A stretch of DNA of 54,252 nucleotides from Burkholderiales bacterium RIFOXYD12_FULL_59_19 (GCA_001771065.1 MESQ01000020.1:1-54252), one strand, 5' to 3'; positions 36,461 through 46,665 are shown, counted from the stretch's first letter. Made by a program: numbers and translations. Notes: generated by a model not told the origin, from the sequence alone.

Positions 36461-36808
36461 TCACTGACGCTCGGTAACACATTCCTGACAAAAAACGGCT
36501 GCCGGATCGGCATTTAACCGTTCTGGTTCCATACCGCCCCGGCAAGCGCAGCACAGGCCATAACTGCCCGCCTCACATCGGTCAAGTGCGGCTGTTAATT
36601 TGCGCTGGCGCAGCGCGAGCCGATCCAGCACGCCTTGGGCAAGGGCTTGCTGCTGAAGGGCTGCGTTGCGCGACACCCTGCCCATACTCGACTGGTCCAG
36701 CTCGACCGGCGCGGCAGATTGTCTGGCCTGCTGGATGGCCTCGATGGTTTTGCTGAGCTCCACCTGTAGCCGTTCACGCAGCGGTTCCAGATCAATGGCT
36801 ATCAGCAT
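36461..36808 (-). CDS. TraR/DksA-type zinc-finger protein
   Basis: A 115-residue protein with a coiled-coil-like N-terminal half (LRERLQVELSKTIEAIQQAR) and a four-Cys zinc finger near the C-terminus (CCACRGGMEPERL then CQEC). It resembles short DksA-like regulators that enter the RNA polymerase secondary channel. The acidic tip residues of true DksA (DxxDxA) are not present; the same region reads DQSSMGRVSR. It starts nine bases after the universal stress gene and may be its cotranscribed partner. Confidence 0.87.
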   Translation of the reverse strand: MLIAIDLEPLRERLQVELSKTIEAIQQARQSAAPVELDQSSMGRVSRNAALQQQALAQGVLDRLALRQRKLTAALDRCEAGSYGLCCACRGGMEPERLNADPAAVFCQECVTERQ

Positions 36809-36817
36809 GGCTCTCGG

Positions 36818-37687
36818 TCAACGTAACAACAAGGTAGGAATGGTCGACGAGCGCAGCAGATCGGTGGTCTTGCTGCCGAACAACAGACTGCGCAGCGGGG
36901 AGTGGCTGAAAGCGCCCATGACGAGCATGTCGATGGATTGCTCTTTTACCGTTCTGGCGATGACGCGTTCTGCGTCACCGGGGGTCAGCAAGGCCGTGAC
37001 TTCGAAGCCGGCGGTTTCTAGCGTGGTCCGGGCCCATTCAAGCTGCTTGGGTGCATCCTGGCTTTCATTTCCTGACATCAGCAGCGTGATGGGCAGACCC
37101 CGGAACAAAGGGCTGGCAGCCACCATCGCGACGCCGCGCCGGGTGACGATGCTGCCGTCGAAGGCAATCATCACGCGCTGCGGCGTTTTGAATCCTGCGG
37201 TCACAGTCAGGATCGGTTTGTGCAGGGTGCGCACGACCCGTTCCACATTTCGGCCCAGGTCACGCTGCGTGCTTTCTGCCGCTTCGCCCCGGCGTCCGAG
37301 CACCAGCAGGCGTACGCCTTGTTCCTGTTCGGCCAGGGTGGCTTCCAGCTCGCCGTGACGCTGGCGTACATCAACCAGCGCAGCACCGGCGGCAATGGCC
37401 CGTTCACGCAGTCGGTTGAGGAAAATGCGCCCCTGTTCCCGCGCGCTTTTGGTGCGTGCTTCGTCCTCGGCCGAGAGCTTGGTCAGCAGGTTTTCCTGAG
37501 CGTCAAAGCCGATGGCACCACTGTGGTCTGCACCTGAACCTTGCTCTGGATGGCGGTCGATGACGTGCAGGAACTCCAGCGGTGCGTCCATGAGGCGTGC
37601 GGCCCATGCTGCATAGTCGGCCACGTAATCGGCAAAGTGGGATTGATCCACACACGCTAGCACTTTGTTTTCGTAAATCATGGTCAT
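36818..37687 (-). CDS. Universal stress protein, two UspA domains
   Basis: A 289-residue protein with two tandem Usp folds: residues 1-150 (KVLACVDQSHFADYVADYAA) and 165-289 (RVMIAFDGSIVTRRGVAMVA). The ATP-binding loop of the second (MGAFSHSPLRSLLFGSKTTD) is complete. The first has GRRGEAAES in the same place. It follows the sulP gene by eight bases. Usp proteins next to SulP transporters are common and may link bicarbonate or sulfate transport with stress. Confidence 0.93.
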   Translation of the reverse strand: MTMIYENKVLACVDQSHFADYVADYAAWAARLMDAPLEFLHVIDRHPEQGSGADHSGAIGFDAQENLLTKLSAEDEARTKSAREQGRIFLNRLRERAIAAGAALVDVRQRHGELEATLAEQEQGVRLLVLGRRGEAAESTQRDLGRNVERVVRTLHKPILTVTAGFKTPQRVMIAFDGSIVTRRGVAMVAASPLFRGLPITLLMSGNESQDAPKQLEWARTTLETAGFEVTALLTPGDAERVIARTVKEQSIDMLVMGAFSHSPLRSLLFGSKTTDLLRSSTIPTLLLR

Positions 37688-37695
37688 GGCTCCTG

Positions 37696-39174
37696 TCAGT
37701 GGCCCATCAGCATGTCTTCGGCGCCGTCTTTGTCATGGACGGCGAATTTGTCCACCATGGTGGTGCTGGCTTCGTTGAGTCCGATGACTTCGACCTCGGT
37801 AGCCTCACGCCGGAACTTGATGACGACCTTGTCCAGCGCGCTGACGGCGGTGATGTCCCAAAAATGGGCACGGCTCACGTCAATGCGCACCCGCTCGATG
37901 ACCTCCTTGTAGTCGAAGGCGTTGGTGAAACGCTCCGCCGAGGCAAAAAACACCTGACCCGTGACGGTGTAGGTGCGCAAGCGACCCTCGGCTTCGGTGC
38001 GCGAGACGACGCGCAAAATCTGCCCCACCTTGTGCGCAAAGAAGAAGCCCGACAACAAGACGCCGACCAGCACCCCTTTGGCCAGGTCGTGGGTGCCAAC
38101 CGTCACCGCTACCGTGGCGATCATGACCACGCTGGAGCTCATGGGATGCGCGCGCAGATTACGGATCGAGGCCCAGTTAAAGGTTCCGATCGACACCATG
38201 ATCATCACGGCAACCAGCGCAGCCATCGGAATGCGCGACACCCAGTCGCCAATGAACACCACCATCAGCAGCAAAAACACGCCAGCAGCCAGCGTGGACA
38301 GGCGACCCCGGCCACCGGATTTCACATTGATGACCGACTGGCCGATCATGGCGCAACCGGCCATGCCACCCAGAAAGCCGGAGGCAATGTTGGCCACTCC
38401 TTGACCAACGCACTCCCGGTTCTTGTTGCTGTTGGAGTCCGTGAGGTCATCCACGATGGACGCTGTCATCATCGATTCCAACAGGCCAACAACCGCCAAG
38501 GTGGCCGATACCGGGAAAATGATCTTGAGTGTCTCAAGGTTCAGTGGCACCTCGGGCAGCAAAAACACCGGCAGGCTGTCGGGCAATTGCCCCATGTCGC
38601 CAACAGTACGGATATCGATGCCAAAAAGAATAGCAACCGCCGTCAAGACGACGATCGCCACCAACGGTGATGGTATCGATTTGGTCACATAAGGAAAAAG
38701 GTAGATGATGCCAAGTCCCGCTGCGGTCATGGCATACACATGCCACGTCACATGGGTCAGCTCGGGCAACTGCGCGACGAAGATCAGGATGGACAGGGCA
38801 TTGACGAAGCCGGTAATGACCGAGCGCGAGACAAAGCGCATCAGTGCGCCGAGTTTGAGCACACCCGCGCTGATCTGGAGCACACCGGTCAGCACCGTGG
38901 CGGCCAACAGGTATTGCAAGCCATGCTCTTTGACCAGCATGACCATCACCAAGGCCATTGCACCGGTGGCCGCAGACACCATGCCGGGGCGGCCACCCGT
39001 CAATGCAATCACGGCAGCGATACAGAAAGAAGCGTAGAGACCGACCTTCGGATCAACGCCAGCGATGATCGAGAAGGCAATGGCCTCGGGGATCAGTGCC
39101 AGCGCGACGACCATACCCGCCAATAAGTCGTTTCGGACATTGGAAAGCCAGTCCTGGCGTAAGGATTTCATCAT
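37696..39174 (-). CDS. SulP family anion transporter with STAS domain
   Basis: A 492-residue inner-membrane protein. The N-terminal block [20 protein letters not shown] is the SulP signature, followed by about 10-12 membrane segments. Residues ~395-480 form the cytoplasmic STAS domain ([35 protein letters not shown]). Substrate is sulfate or bicarbonate; the sequence does not decide. ATG 39174 and ATG 39171 are adjacent starts. First gene of the sulP-usp-dksA-like unit. Confidence 0.94.
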   Translation of the reverse strand: MMKSLRQDWLSNVRNDLLAGMVVALALIPEAIAFSIIAGVDPKVGLYASFCIAAVIALTGGRPGMVSAATGAMALVMVMLVKEHGLQYLLAATVLTGVLQISAGVLKLGALMRFVSRSVITGFVNALSILIFVAQLPELTHVTWHVYAMTAAGLGIIYLFPYVTKSIPSPLVAIVVLTAVAILFGIDIRTVGDMGQLPDSLPVFLLPEVPLNLETLKIIFPVSATLAVVGLLESMMTASIVDDLTDSNSNKNRECVGQGVANIASGFLGGMAGCAMIGQSVINVKSGGRGRLSTLAAGVFLLLMVVFIGDWVSRIPMAALVAVMIMVSIGTFNWASIRNLRAHPMSSSVVMIATVAVTVGTHDLAKGVLVGVLLSGFFFAHKVGQILRVVSRTEAEGRLRTYTVTGQVFFASAERFTNAFDYKEVIERVRIDVSRAHFWDITAVSALDKVVIKFRREATEVEVIGLNEASTTMVDKFAVHDKDGAEDMLMGH

Positions 39175-39576
39175 TCGTTTAATTCGTTAAGGTGCCGACC
39201 AGTGGTGGCTTTGGGGCGGATGCAAGTTTGTCTAACTTGCCAGCGGAATCAAGAAGGATCCCGGTGTGATTCAGGATCAACAAGTCGAGGCGAACCTGAC
39301 GTACAGCCTTGCGCGAGCGTGATTTCCACTTGAAGTTGGCTCGCAGCGGGAAAAGAGGCTTACAAGGGTAGAAACTCCAATTGTGATTTGAACTATTTCA
39401 ACTGCAATGAGTTTAGCCGATCCTTTGAGGCTGGCGAGCCCCACTGGGAGCAACCCGAATGGCGAGCCAGAAGCCACGCTTATTTTGTTGGTCGGTGTTG
39501 GGGTTTACACGCGTAGTCTTTGCCATAAGGCTTGACTAATATATTGGCTCTTACTTAATTGACTGGAGACCAACCC
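39175..39576. other. Intergenic region, no gene seen
   Basis: About 400 bases between the divergent sulP and DsrE-like genes. It is less GC-rich than its surroundings. A 66-codon open frame on the minus strand has no recognisable product. It must hold the promoters of both neighbours; I could not define them. A GGAG ribosome-binding site for the DsrE-like gene is at 39565-39568. Confidence 0.6.
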
Positions 39577-40005
39577 ATGAATCGCAGAACCCTGTTTGTC
39601 GCCCTCGCCATCACTGGCGGATCCTTGTTGGCTACTGGCTGTGCCAGTACGCCGCCAGCGCCCAAGCCCCGGATCGTGATGCAGGTCAGTGATGGCGACG
39701 CCGCCAAGTGGAACCTGGCCCTGAACGTTGCCGGCAACGCCCAAAAAGAGCTGGGTGCCGACAAGGTGCAGGTTGAATTGGTGGCTTTTGGCCCAGGTAT
39801 TGGCATGCTCAAGTTTGATGCCGTCACGGCCAATCGGGTCAATGACGCGATCAAATCAGGCGTCAAGGTGGTGGCTTGCGAAAACACCATGAGCGCCCAA
39901 AAACTCGTCAAGGCCGACATGAACCAGGCCATTGGCTATGTGCCTGCCGGTGTCATCCAGATCATGAACCGGCAGAACGAGGGCTGGGCTTACGTTCGGC
40001 CCTGA
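39577..40005 (+). CDS. DsrE-like lipoprotein
   Basis: A 142-residue protein. Residues 1-22 are a lipoprotein signal peptide with lipobox LATGC, so the mature protein should be lipid-anchored. The remainder matches the DsrE/DsrF-like fold (RIVMQVSDGDAAKWNLALNV; VELVAFGPGIGML; VVACENTMSAQKL with a Cys at the usual place). Such proteins are often linked to sulfur transfer or redox reactions but the role of exported forms is not known. GGAG precedes ATG 39577. Confidence 0.85.
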   Translation: MNRRTLFVALAITGGSLLATGCASTPPAPKPRIVMQVSDGDAAKWNLALNVAGNAQKELGADKVQVELVAFGPGIGMLKFDAVTANRVNDAIKSGVKVVACENTMSAQKLVKADMNQAIGYVPAGVIQIMNRQNEGWAYVRP

Positions 40006-40006
40006 T

Positions 40007-40777
40007 TTATTGCGCGGCCCAGCCGCCGTCCATGTTCCAAGCCACGCCACGCACGTTGTTGCCGGCGGGTGAGCAGAAAAACACCGCCAGCGCGCCCAGC
40101 TCTTCGGGGGTGGTGAATTGCATGGAGGGCTCTTTTTCACCCAGTAGCAATTTTTTGGCGTCGTCATTGGATAAACCCAGCGCTGCGGCCTTGGCATCCA
40201 CCTGTTTTTGCACCAGTGGCGTCAGTACCCATCCCGGGCAGATGGCGTTGCAGGTCACGCCGCTGGTGGCGTTTTCCAGTGCGGTGACCTTGGTCAGGCC
40301 GACCACCCCATGTTTGGCCGCGACATAGGCCGATTTTTCAGCAGAGGCGACCAGTCCGTGCACCGACGCCACGTTGATGATGCGGCCCCAGCCCGCCGCC
40401 TGCATGGCCGGCAGTGCCAGCCGGGTGGCATGAAAAGCGCTGCTCATGTTGATGGCAATGATGGCGTCCCAGCGCTCGGGTGGGAAGTTCTCGACCCGCG
40501 CCACATGCTGGATACCGGCGTTGTTCACCAAAATGTCGACCCGGCCAAATTGCTCGGCAGCGTAAGCCATCATGGCGGCTATCTCAATGGGTTGGCTCAT
40601 GTCGGCGCCGTGGTAGATCACCTGCACGCCCAGTGCTGCCACTTCGGCCTGGGCGCCCGCCACATCGCCGAAACCGTTCATGACAATGTTGGCGCCCTGG
40701 GCGGCCAGGGCCTTGGCAACGCCCAGGCCAATGCCGCTGGTGGAGCCGGTGACAAGCGCTGTTTTACCTTTGAGCAT
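40007..40777 (-). CDS. bdhA: 3-hydroxybutyrate dehydrogenase
   Basis: A 256-residue short-chain dehydrogenase: MLKGKTALVTGSTSGIGLGV (NAD site TGxxxGIG), NNAGIQHV, catalytic Ser in NVASVHGL and YxxxK in SAYVAAKHG. The QHV and GWVLTPLVQKQ blocks are typical of D-3-hydroxybutyrate dehydrogenase, which links polyhydroxybutyrate breakdown to acetoacetate. ATG 40777 was preferred to one five codons upstream. It converges with the DsrE-like gene (one base between them). Confidence 0.93.
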   Translation of the reverse strand: MLKGKTALVTGSTSGIGLGVAKALAAQGANIVMNGFGDVAGAQAEVAALGVQVIYHGADMSQPIEIAAMMAYAAEQFGRVDILVNNAGIQHVARVENFPPERWDAIIAINMSSAFHATRLALPAMQAAGWGRIINVASVHGLVASAEKSAYVAAKHGVVGLTKVTALENATSGVTCNAICPGWVLTPLVQKQVDAKAAALGLSNDDAKKLLLGEKEPSMQFTTPEELGALAVFFCSPAGNNVRGVAWNMDGGWAAQ

Positions 40778-40928
40778 GGTGAATTCTTTCAAAAAAATAA
40801 ATGATTAGGTCGGGCCCGAATAAGATGGGACCCAGTTTGAATTAGGATGCTGCCATGTGCCTGACGGATACCAAGGGCATATGCCACACGTTCATTATCC
40901 AGCTTCCCTTTTGATTACCCATTTCGCC

Positions 40929-41834
40929 ATGTCAGAACCCACCCTTGAATTTGTCACTTGCCCCGATGCCCAGGGCAGCCACCGTATGGCTTACTGGCAA
41001 TGGGGTCAGCCTGACAGCGGCCATGTGGTGGTGTGTGTGCACGGCCTGACGCGCCAGGGGCGCGACTTCGACGTGCTGGCACAAGCCCTGTGCGCACATG
41101 CCGCCAGCACTGGCCACAGTTTGCGAGTCGTCTGCCCGGACGTGGTCGGGCGTGGCAAGAGCGACTGGCTCAAAGACCCCCAGGGCTACCAGATTCCTTA
41201 CTACGCCGCCGACATGCTGGCGCTGTTGCAACAGCTGCAGCCCAGCACGCTCGACTGGCTCGGCACCAGCATGGGTGGCCTGATCGGCATGGTGGTCGCG
41301 GGCCTGACTGACGCCCCCACCTTTGTCAAGGTGCGCCGTCTGGTGCTCAACGACGTCGGCCCGACCCTTGAGTGGCAGGCTCTGCAGCGCATCGGCCTGT
41401 ACCTGGGTAACACAGGTGCCTTTGCCACAGAACAGCAGGCGGCAGACGCGCTGTGGACCGTCTCCCGTAGCTTCGGCCCGCACACCCCGGCCGAGTGGCT
41501 GGCGCTGTGCCGTCCCATGCTGAAAGCCCTGGGCGACGGCAGTGGCCGCCTCACGCTGCACTATGACCCGGCGCTGGCCGGCCCCTTTGCCGCCGCTACC
41601 CCCGAATCCACCGCCCAGGGTGAGGCCCTGCTGTGGCAGGCCTACGACCACATCTCCGCCCAGACCTTGCTGATTCGCGGTGCTGACTCTGATTTGTTGT
41701 CGCGCCAGACCGCAAGAGCCATGACCCAGCGCGGTCCGAAGGCCCGCTTGCTCGAATTTGCCAATGTCGGCCATGCGCCCACCTTCATTGCCGACGACCA
41801 GGTCCAGGCCGTGGTGTCGTTTTTGTTGGATTGA
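40929..41834 (+). CDS. Alpha/beta hydrolase
   Basis: A 301-residue alpha/beta-fold hydrolase. VCVHGLTRQGRDFD is the oxyanion-hole block. The nucleophile Ser is in GTSMGGLIGM. Asp is likely in LIRGADSDLL and the catalytic His is in NVGHAPTF. It resembles the esterase/hydrolase often encoded just before relA in Comamonadaceae; substrate unknown. ATG 40929 is used, since an upstream frame of 24 residues has no domain content. The gene ends 14 bases before relA. Confidence 0.88.
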   Translation: MSEPTLEFVTCPDAQGSHRMAYWQWGQPDSGHVVVCVHGLTRQGRDFDVLAQALCAHAASTGHSLRVVCPDVVGRGKSDWLKDPQGYQIPYYAADMLALLQQLQPSTLDWLGTSMGGLIGMVVAGLTDAPTFVKVRRLVLNDVGPTLEWQALQRIGLYLGNTGAFATEQQAADALWTVSRSFGPHTPAEWLALCRPMLKALGDGSGRLTLHYDPALAGPFAAATPESTAQGEALLWQAYDHISAQTLLIRGADSDLLSRQTARAMTQRGPKARLLEFANVGHAPTFIADDQVQAVVSFLLD

Positions 41835-41848
41835 CACCGGGCAGTCCG

Positions 41849-44074
41849 ATGAAAAGCCAAGTGTCAACCAACACTGACCCGCTCTCGGTCACCAAGCTGG
41901 TGTTACCGGTGGTAGCCGCCACCGCCGACAGCTTGCCGGAACAGGCCCATGCACTGGCGCGCGCGCGCGCTTTTGCCGAGCCCTTGCTGGCCACCGAATT
42001 GCTCGACACCGGTGAAAACATTCTGGCCCACGCCGACGCTGTGGCCGCTATCTTGCGCAGCATTGGCGGCTCCGAAGCCATGCAGGCCGCCAGCTACCTG
42101 GTCTATGCCTGTGACCACCTGAACCGGCCGCAAGAGGTAATTGCCAAGGCCTTTGGCGACAATTTTGCTGCGCTCGCCATGGAAACCACCAAGCTGGTGC
42201 GGGTGCAGCGCCAAGCCCGGCTGGTGCGCGCACGTGGCCACGCCATCGGTTTGCAGCCTGCTGCCATGCAGACCGAAAACGTGCGCAAGATGCTGCTGGC
42301 TTTTTCGCGCGACCTGCGTGTGGTCATGCTGCGCCTGGCCTCGCGCTTGCAAACTCTGCGCTTTTTTGCCGCCATCAAATTGCCGGTGCCCGAAGGCATC
42401 GCGGCTGAGGCCCTGCAGGTTTTTGCGCCGCTGGCGAACCGCCTGGGCATTTGGGAAATCAAGTGGGAAATGGAAGACCTGGCGTTTCGTTTCCAGGAAC
42501 CCGACACCTACCGCCAGGTGGCCTGCTGGCTCGACGAAAAACGGGCGGAGCGCGAGGCCAATGTCGAGCGCCTGCGCGCCACGCTGCAGTCCGACCTGAA
42601 CGCCAACGGCATCAGCGCCAAGGTCTCTGGTCGGCCCAAACATATTTACAGCATCGTCAAGAAAATGCGTGGCAAGGCGCTTGACTTTGAGCACATCTAC
42701 GACGTGCGTGCGCTGCGCATTCTGGTGGCCAGCGTGCCCGAGTGCTACGCCGCCCTGAGCTGGGTGCACAGCCATTTCACACCCATTGCGGAAGAATTCG
42801 ACGACTACATTGCCAAACCCAAGGTCAACGGCTACCAGTCGCTGCACACGGTGGTGCGCGACGGCGGCGGCCAGGTCTGCGAGATCCAGATCCGCACCCA
42901 GGCCATGCACGACCATGCCGAAAACGGCGTTGCCGCCCACTGGGCCTACAAGGAAGCCGGCGCCAAAGGCTACGCCGGCGTCTCGGCCAGCGGCGCCTAC
43001 GATGCCAAAATTGCCGTGCTGCGCCAATTGCTGGAATGGGAGCGCGACCTCTCGGGCACCCAGGCCCAGGGCGTGTTCGACGATCTCATCTACGTGCTGA
43101 CGCCCGAGGCCGCCATTGTCGAGTTGCCGCAGGGCGCCACGGCGGTCGACTTTGCCTACAGCGTGCATACCAGCCTGGGCCACCGCTGCCGGGGTGCGCG
43201 TGTTGATGGTGTCATGGTGCCGCTCAACACGCCACTTAAAAACGGCCAAACCGTGGAGGTCATCACGGCCAAAGAGGGCGGCCCCTCGCGCGACTGGCTC
43301 AACCCCGAGCAGGGCTACCTGGTCAGCCACCGCGCGCGCACCAAAGTGCGGGCCTGGTTTAACGCGCTGGCCATGGCTGAAACCATCTCCAAAGGCCGTG
43401 AAGCGGTGGAAAAACTGCTGCAGCGCGAGGGCAAGACCGCCCTCAAACTTGATGAGCTGGCTTTCCAGCTCGGCTTCACTTCGGCTGACGCCTTGTTTGA
43501 GGTGGTGGGCAAGGAAGAATTTTCGCTGCGCGCCATCGAGCAGTTGCTGCGCCCCGATGAGCCCAGCCAGCATGACCTGGAGGCGCCGCTCATCCGCAAG
43601 CCTCGGAGTGACAAAAACCCGAGCAAAGGCGGTTTGTTGGTGGTGGGTGTGGACTCGCTCATGACCCAAATGGCCAAATGCTGCAAACCGGCGCCACCCG
43701 ACGCCATCTGCGGCTTTGTCACCCGGGGCAAAGGCGTGAGTGTGCACCGCACGGACTGCCCCAATCTGAAGGAAATGGTCGCAAAAAATGGCGAGCGCCT
43801 GATTGACGTCGAATGGGGTTTGAATCAGGCTGCCGGTGGTTCGGTGTTCCCGGTTGACGTGGCGGTGCAGGCGCAAGACCGCCAGGGCTTGTTGCGCGAT
43901 ATCTCCGAGGTCTTTACCAAGGAAAAAATGAACGTGATCGGCGTCCAGACCCAGTCCATCAAAGGGGTCGCCTGGATGACCTTTACCGTTGAAGTGGCCG
44001 ACTCCGGGCGCCTGCACAAGGTGCTGGGTCTGGTTGCCGAACTGTCCGGCGTGCGCTCGGCCAGGCGCCGGTAA
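41849..44074 (+). CDS. relA: RelA, (p)ppGpp synthetase
   Basis: A 741-residue RelA/SpoT homologue. The hydrolase region (about 50-200) lacks the HDxxED motif (it reads YACDHLNRPQEV there), so this is the synthetase-only RelA. Synthetase motifs are GRPKHIYSIVKKMRGK, YDVRALRILV and NGYQSLHTVV. A TGS domain follows (VELPQGATAVDFAYSVHTSL). Then come a conserved Cys region (MAKCCKPAPPD) and an ACT domain at the C-terminus. It would make (p)ppGpp on stalled ribosomes. ATG 41849 was chosen over a TTG six codons upstream. Confidence 0.96.
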   Translation: MKSQVSTNTDPLSVTKLVLPVVAATADSLPEQAHALARARAFAEPLLATELLDTGENILAHADAVAAILRSIGGSEAMQAASYLVYACDHLNRPQEVIAKAFGDNFAALAMETTKLVRVQRQARLVRARGHAIGLQPAAMQTENVRKMLLAFSRDLRVVMLRLASRLQTLRFFAAIKLPVPEGIAAEALQVFAPLANRLGIWEIKWEMEDLAFRFQEPDTYRQVACWLDEKRAEREANVERLRATLQSDLNANGISAKVSGRPKHIYSIVKKMRGKALDFEHIYDVRALRILVASVPECYAALSWVHSHFTPIAEEFDDYIAKPKVNGYQSLHTVVRDGGGQVCEIQIRTQAMHDHAENGVAAHWAYKEAGAKGYAGVSASGAYDAKIAVLRQLLEWERDLSGTQAQGVFDDLIYVLTPEAAIVELPQGATAVDFAYSVHTSLGHRCRGARVDGVMVPLNTPLKNGQTVEVITAKEGGPSRDWLNPEQGYLVSHRARTKVRAWFNALAMAETISKGREAVEKLLQREGKTALKLDELAFQLGFTSADALFEVVGKEEFSLRAIEQLLRPDEPSQHDLEAPLIRKPRSDKNPSKGGLLVVGVDSLMTQMAKCCKPAPPDAICGFVTRGKGVSVHRTDCPNLKEMVAKNGERLIDVEWGLNQAAGGSVFPVDVAVQAQDRQGLLRDISEVFTKEKMNVIGVQTQSIKGVAWMTFTVEVADSGRLHKVLGLVAELSGVRSARRR

Positions 44075-44102
44075 ATTAATTGGGGTCAGAACCCAATTAA
44101 TT
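44074..44102. repeat. Perfect palindrome after relA
   Basis: AATTAATTGGG (44074-44084) and CCCAATTAATT (44092-44102) form an 11-base-pair stem with loop GTCAGAA, beginning at the last base of the relA stop codon. It may end transcription. The TTGGGGTCAGA core resembles REP elements common in this bacterial group (from memory). A GC-poor stem without a T run makes it a weak terminator. Confidence 0.7.
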
Positions 44103-44181
44103 CTCGGAGGCCTTGTGTTTGTGGTGGGCCATGTGGGCTAAGGATGAAGAAAAGCGTAATCCGGGAATCACACGGTTGAGC

Positions 44182-45054
44182 TCACGATTGAACTTTCGCC
44201 AGCTCGGCCACCGCTTCGCGCACGGCGGCTTTGTCACCGGCACCGGCAAATTTGCTGTATTTGCCAAGAATGGCAACCATCTGGCCGTAAATGCGTGGGT
44301 TGGCGGCCATACATTCCTTTTGCTCCAAAAAGTTGGCATCGCCCGAGAAATTGCCGACCAAACCACCGGCTTCAGTGATCAGCAGCGAGCCCGCGGCCAC
44401 ATCCCACGGTTGCAGGCCCAGTTCAAAAAAGCCATCGGTGAAACCAGCAGCCACATAGGCCAGGTCAAGCGCAGCAGCGCCCGGACGGCGCAGGCCAGCG
44501 GTGCGCTGCATCATGTCGCCCATCAGGCGAAGGTAGGTGTTGATGTCGTCCTCCTGGCGGTAAGGGAAACCGGTGGAGAGCAGGCATTCCTGCAGCCGGG
44601 TGCGCTTGGCGACACGAAGGCGGCGGTTGTTGAGGTAGGCGCCGCGGCCCTTGGTGGCGGTAAACAGGTCATTGCGGCTGGGGTCGTAAATGACCGCCTG
44701 TTCAACCTTGCCCTTGACGGCCAGCGCAATGCTGACGCAGTAAACCGGTAAGCCGTGGATGAAGTTGGTGGTGCCGTCCAAAGGGTCGATGATCCAGACA
44801 AATTCGGAGTCTTGTGCACCGTGCACACGGCCTGATTCTTCGGCCCAGATGGCGTGGCCGGGGTAAGCGCCCAACAGGGTTTCGATGATGATTTCTTCAG
44901 ACGCCTGGTCTACCTCGGTGACAAAGTCATTGACCTGCTTTTGGGAAACGCGGACCGACTCGACGTCGAGGGCGGCGCGGTTGATGATGGCGCCGGCTGC
45001 GCGTGCGGCTTTGACAGCCACATTGACCATGGGGTGCAGGTTTGAAATTGACAT
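44182..45054 (-). CDS. suhB: Inositol-1-monophosphatase / SuhB
   Basis: A 290-residue protein with the IMPase metal sites: [24 protein letters not shown] and [17 protein letters not shown]. In many proteobacteria SuhB also joins the rRNA antitermination complex. ATG 45054 ([15 protein letters not shown]) is used; the longer frame adds 25 residues of no domain content. It diverges from trmJ. Confidence 0.94.
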   Translation of the reverse strand: MSISNLHPMVNVAVKAARAAGAIINRAALDVESVRVSQKQVNDFVTEVDQASEEIIIETLLGAYPGHAIWAEESGRVHGAQDSEFVWIIDPLDGTTNFIHGLPVYCVSIALAVKGKVEQAVIYDPSRNDLFTATKGRGAYLNNRRLRVAKRTRLQECLLSTGFPYRQEDDINTYLRLMGDMMQRTAGLRRPGAAALDLAYVAAGFTDGFFELGLQPWDVAAGSLLITEAGGLVGNFSGDANFLEQKECMAANPRIYGQMVAILGKYSKFAGAGDKAAVREAVAELAKVQS

Positions 45055-45165
45055 ATAAGTTGTGTAAGACGGACTGAGTCTGTGTGAGTGATGAGCGGCT
45101 GGTCTGCCCGGCGATGCGGGCAGCGACAATAGGGCTATTTTAACGGCTCCTGTTTAGGCTCCCCA

Positions 45166-45888
45166 ATGCAGACGCGATTTATCCTGATCCATACCAGCCA
45201 CGCCGGCAATGTTGGTGCAGCTGCACGCGCCATGAAAACCATGGGTTTTGACGACCTGGTGCTGGTGGCACCGCGCTGGGCCAATGTGCTCAATCGCGAA
45301 GAAACCATCCAGCGCGCCAGTGGCGCCCTGGATGTGCTTAAAAATGCCCGTATTGTGGCCACGCTCGACGAAGCGCTGATTGGGATGACGCATCTGTGCG
45401 CCACCGCCATGACGCCGCGCGACTTTGGCCCACCCACAGTGGCACCGCGTGCGCACTTTGATGCCCTGCTGAAAGCACCCGATGTCAGCCAGACCGGTGT
45501 GGCCTTTTTGTTTGGCTCCGAGCGTTTTGGCATGGCCAACGAGGACGTTTACCGCTGCCATGCCTGTCTGAGCATTCCCAGCAACCCCAAGTTTGGCTCG
45601 CTTAATTTGGCGGCGGCGCTGCAGGTGATTGCTTATGACTGGCGTGAAGCGCTGGCGGGCTACCCAGTGCAGGCCGCCACCACCGAGCCGGTGCTGGCCG
45701 ACGCCGCGCAGGTGGCCGGCATGTTGGCGCACTTGGAGCAGGGGCTTACAAGCATTGGTTTCCTTGACCCGCAGTCGCCCAAAAAACTCATGCCGCGTCT
45801 GAACCAGCTGTTTAACCGCGCCGCCGTCACGCAGGAAGAAATTCACATCCTGCGCGGCATCGCCAAGATGATGATGAAGCCGCAGTGA
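45166..45888 (+). CDS. trmJ: tRNA Cm32/Um32 methyltransferase TrmJ
   Basis: A 240-residue SPOUT methyltransferase. ILIHTSHAGNVGAAARAMKT, GVAFLFGSERFGMANED and SIPSNPKFGSLNLAAALQV are the three family blocks that form the knotted SAM site. It methylates the 2'-O of position 32 in tRNA. The C-terminal 70 residues contain the TrmJ extension. The pairing with suhB on the other strand is common in this order. Confidence 0.94.
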   Translation: MQTRFILIHTSHAGNVGAAARAMKTMGFDDLVLVAPRWANVLNREETIQRASGALDVLKNARIVATLDEALIGMTHLCATAMTPRDFGPPTVAPRAHFDALLKAPDVSQTGVAFLFGSERFGMANEDVYRCHACLSIPSNPKFGSLNLAAALQVIAYDWREALAGYPVQAATTEPVLADAAQVAGMLAHLEQGLTSIGFLDPQSPKKLMPRLNQLFNRAAVTQEEIHILRGIAKMMMKPQ

Positions 45889-45961
45889 TGGGACTTACCA
45901 ATGCGTTGATTGTGATCAAAATGCTTACATTGATTTCAATGCAATCACCAGGAGCAGACGC

Positions 45962-46213
45962 ATGAGTAGCTTGACCGTTCGAAACCTCGACGAATCCGTC
46001 AAAAACAGTTTGCGTGTGCGCGCGGCGCGCCACGGCTTGTCCATGGAAGAAGAGGTGCGACAAATTTTGCAAAAAATTGTTGCACCAGAGCAAGCCGGGC
46101 AGCTTAGCTTTGCTGAGCGGGTCAACAGCCGGTTTACCCAGCTGCAAGTTGAATCACTGCCCATACCAGCGTGCCATGCGGTACGTACGCCACCTGCCTT
46201 CGACGCACCATGA
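45962..46213 (+). CDS. FitA-like ribbon-helix-helix antitoxin
   Basis: An 83-residue protein starting MSSLTVRNLDESVKNSLRVR with AARHGLSMEEEVRQIL next, the FitA/Arc-type ribbon-helix-helix domain. The C-terminal ~35 residues would bind the toxin. AGGAG lies about seven bases before ATG 45962. The stop overlaps the toxin start (ATGA). Confidence 0.9.
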   Translation: MSSLTVRNLDESVKNSLRVRAARHGLSMEEEVRQILQKIVAPEQAGQLSFAERVNSRFTQLQVESLPIPACHAVRTPPAFDAP

Positions 46214-46665
46214 GCAATGGCTTTATGCTCGATACCAATGTGTTGTCAGCGCTAATGCGAGGCCAGCCGACGGCCGTCGTGCTTGACTGGTTTGCCCAGA
46301 ATACGCACAACGCCATGCACACCAGTGCCATCACGCAGGCCGAAATTCTGACCGGTATCGCCTTGTTGCCCTCTGGCAAACGCCGCACTGCACTGGCCAC
46401 AGCGGCCGAACAAATGGTTGACCAGGACTTTGCTGACCAATGCCTTGCGTTTGATGTTGCCGCTGCCAAGCACTATGCCGTTGTGGTGGCTGCCCGCACC
46501 CGGCTTGGGCAACCCATCTCGACCGAAGATGCTCAAATTGCCGTGATCGCCCTGACCGCCGGGTTGACCGTGGCGACCCGCAATACCAAGGACTTTGACA
46601 ACATTGATGGCCTGACGCTGGTAAACCCGTGGCTGGCCATCACTCGGTTTAACGTCAGCGAATAA
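46210..46665 (+). CDS. FitB/VapC-like PIN-domain toxin
   Basis: A 151-residue PIN-domain RNase: MLDTNVLSALM (first Asp), AITQAEILTGIA (Glu), ISTEDAQIAVIAL (Asp pair) and VATRNTKDFDNI (last Asp/Asn). All acidic positions are kept, so the enzyme should be active. ATG 46210 overlaps the antitoxin stop by four bases. Further upstream starts lie inside the antitoxin gene. Confidence 0.92.
   Translation: MSNGFMLDTNVLSALMRGQPTAVVLDWFAQNTHNAMHTSAITQAEILTGIALLPSGKRRTALATAAEQMVDQDFADQCLAFDVAAAKHYAVVVAARTRLGQPISTEDAQIAVIALTAGLTVATRNTKDFDNIDGLTLVNPWLAITRFNVSE

Noticed and set aside
39277..39477. 66-codon minus-strand open frame in the sulP upstream region
   Set aside because: No ribosome-binding site, no recognisable motif and composition unlike the neighbouring proteins.
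41903..44017. A 704-codon open frame antisense to relA
   Set aside because: The plus strand encodes a complete RelA with all motifs; long antisense frames are common in high-GC coding DNA, and this one has no recognisable domain.
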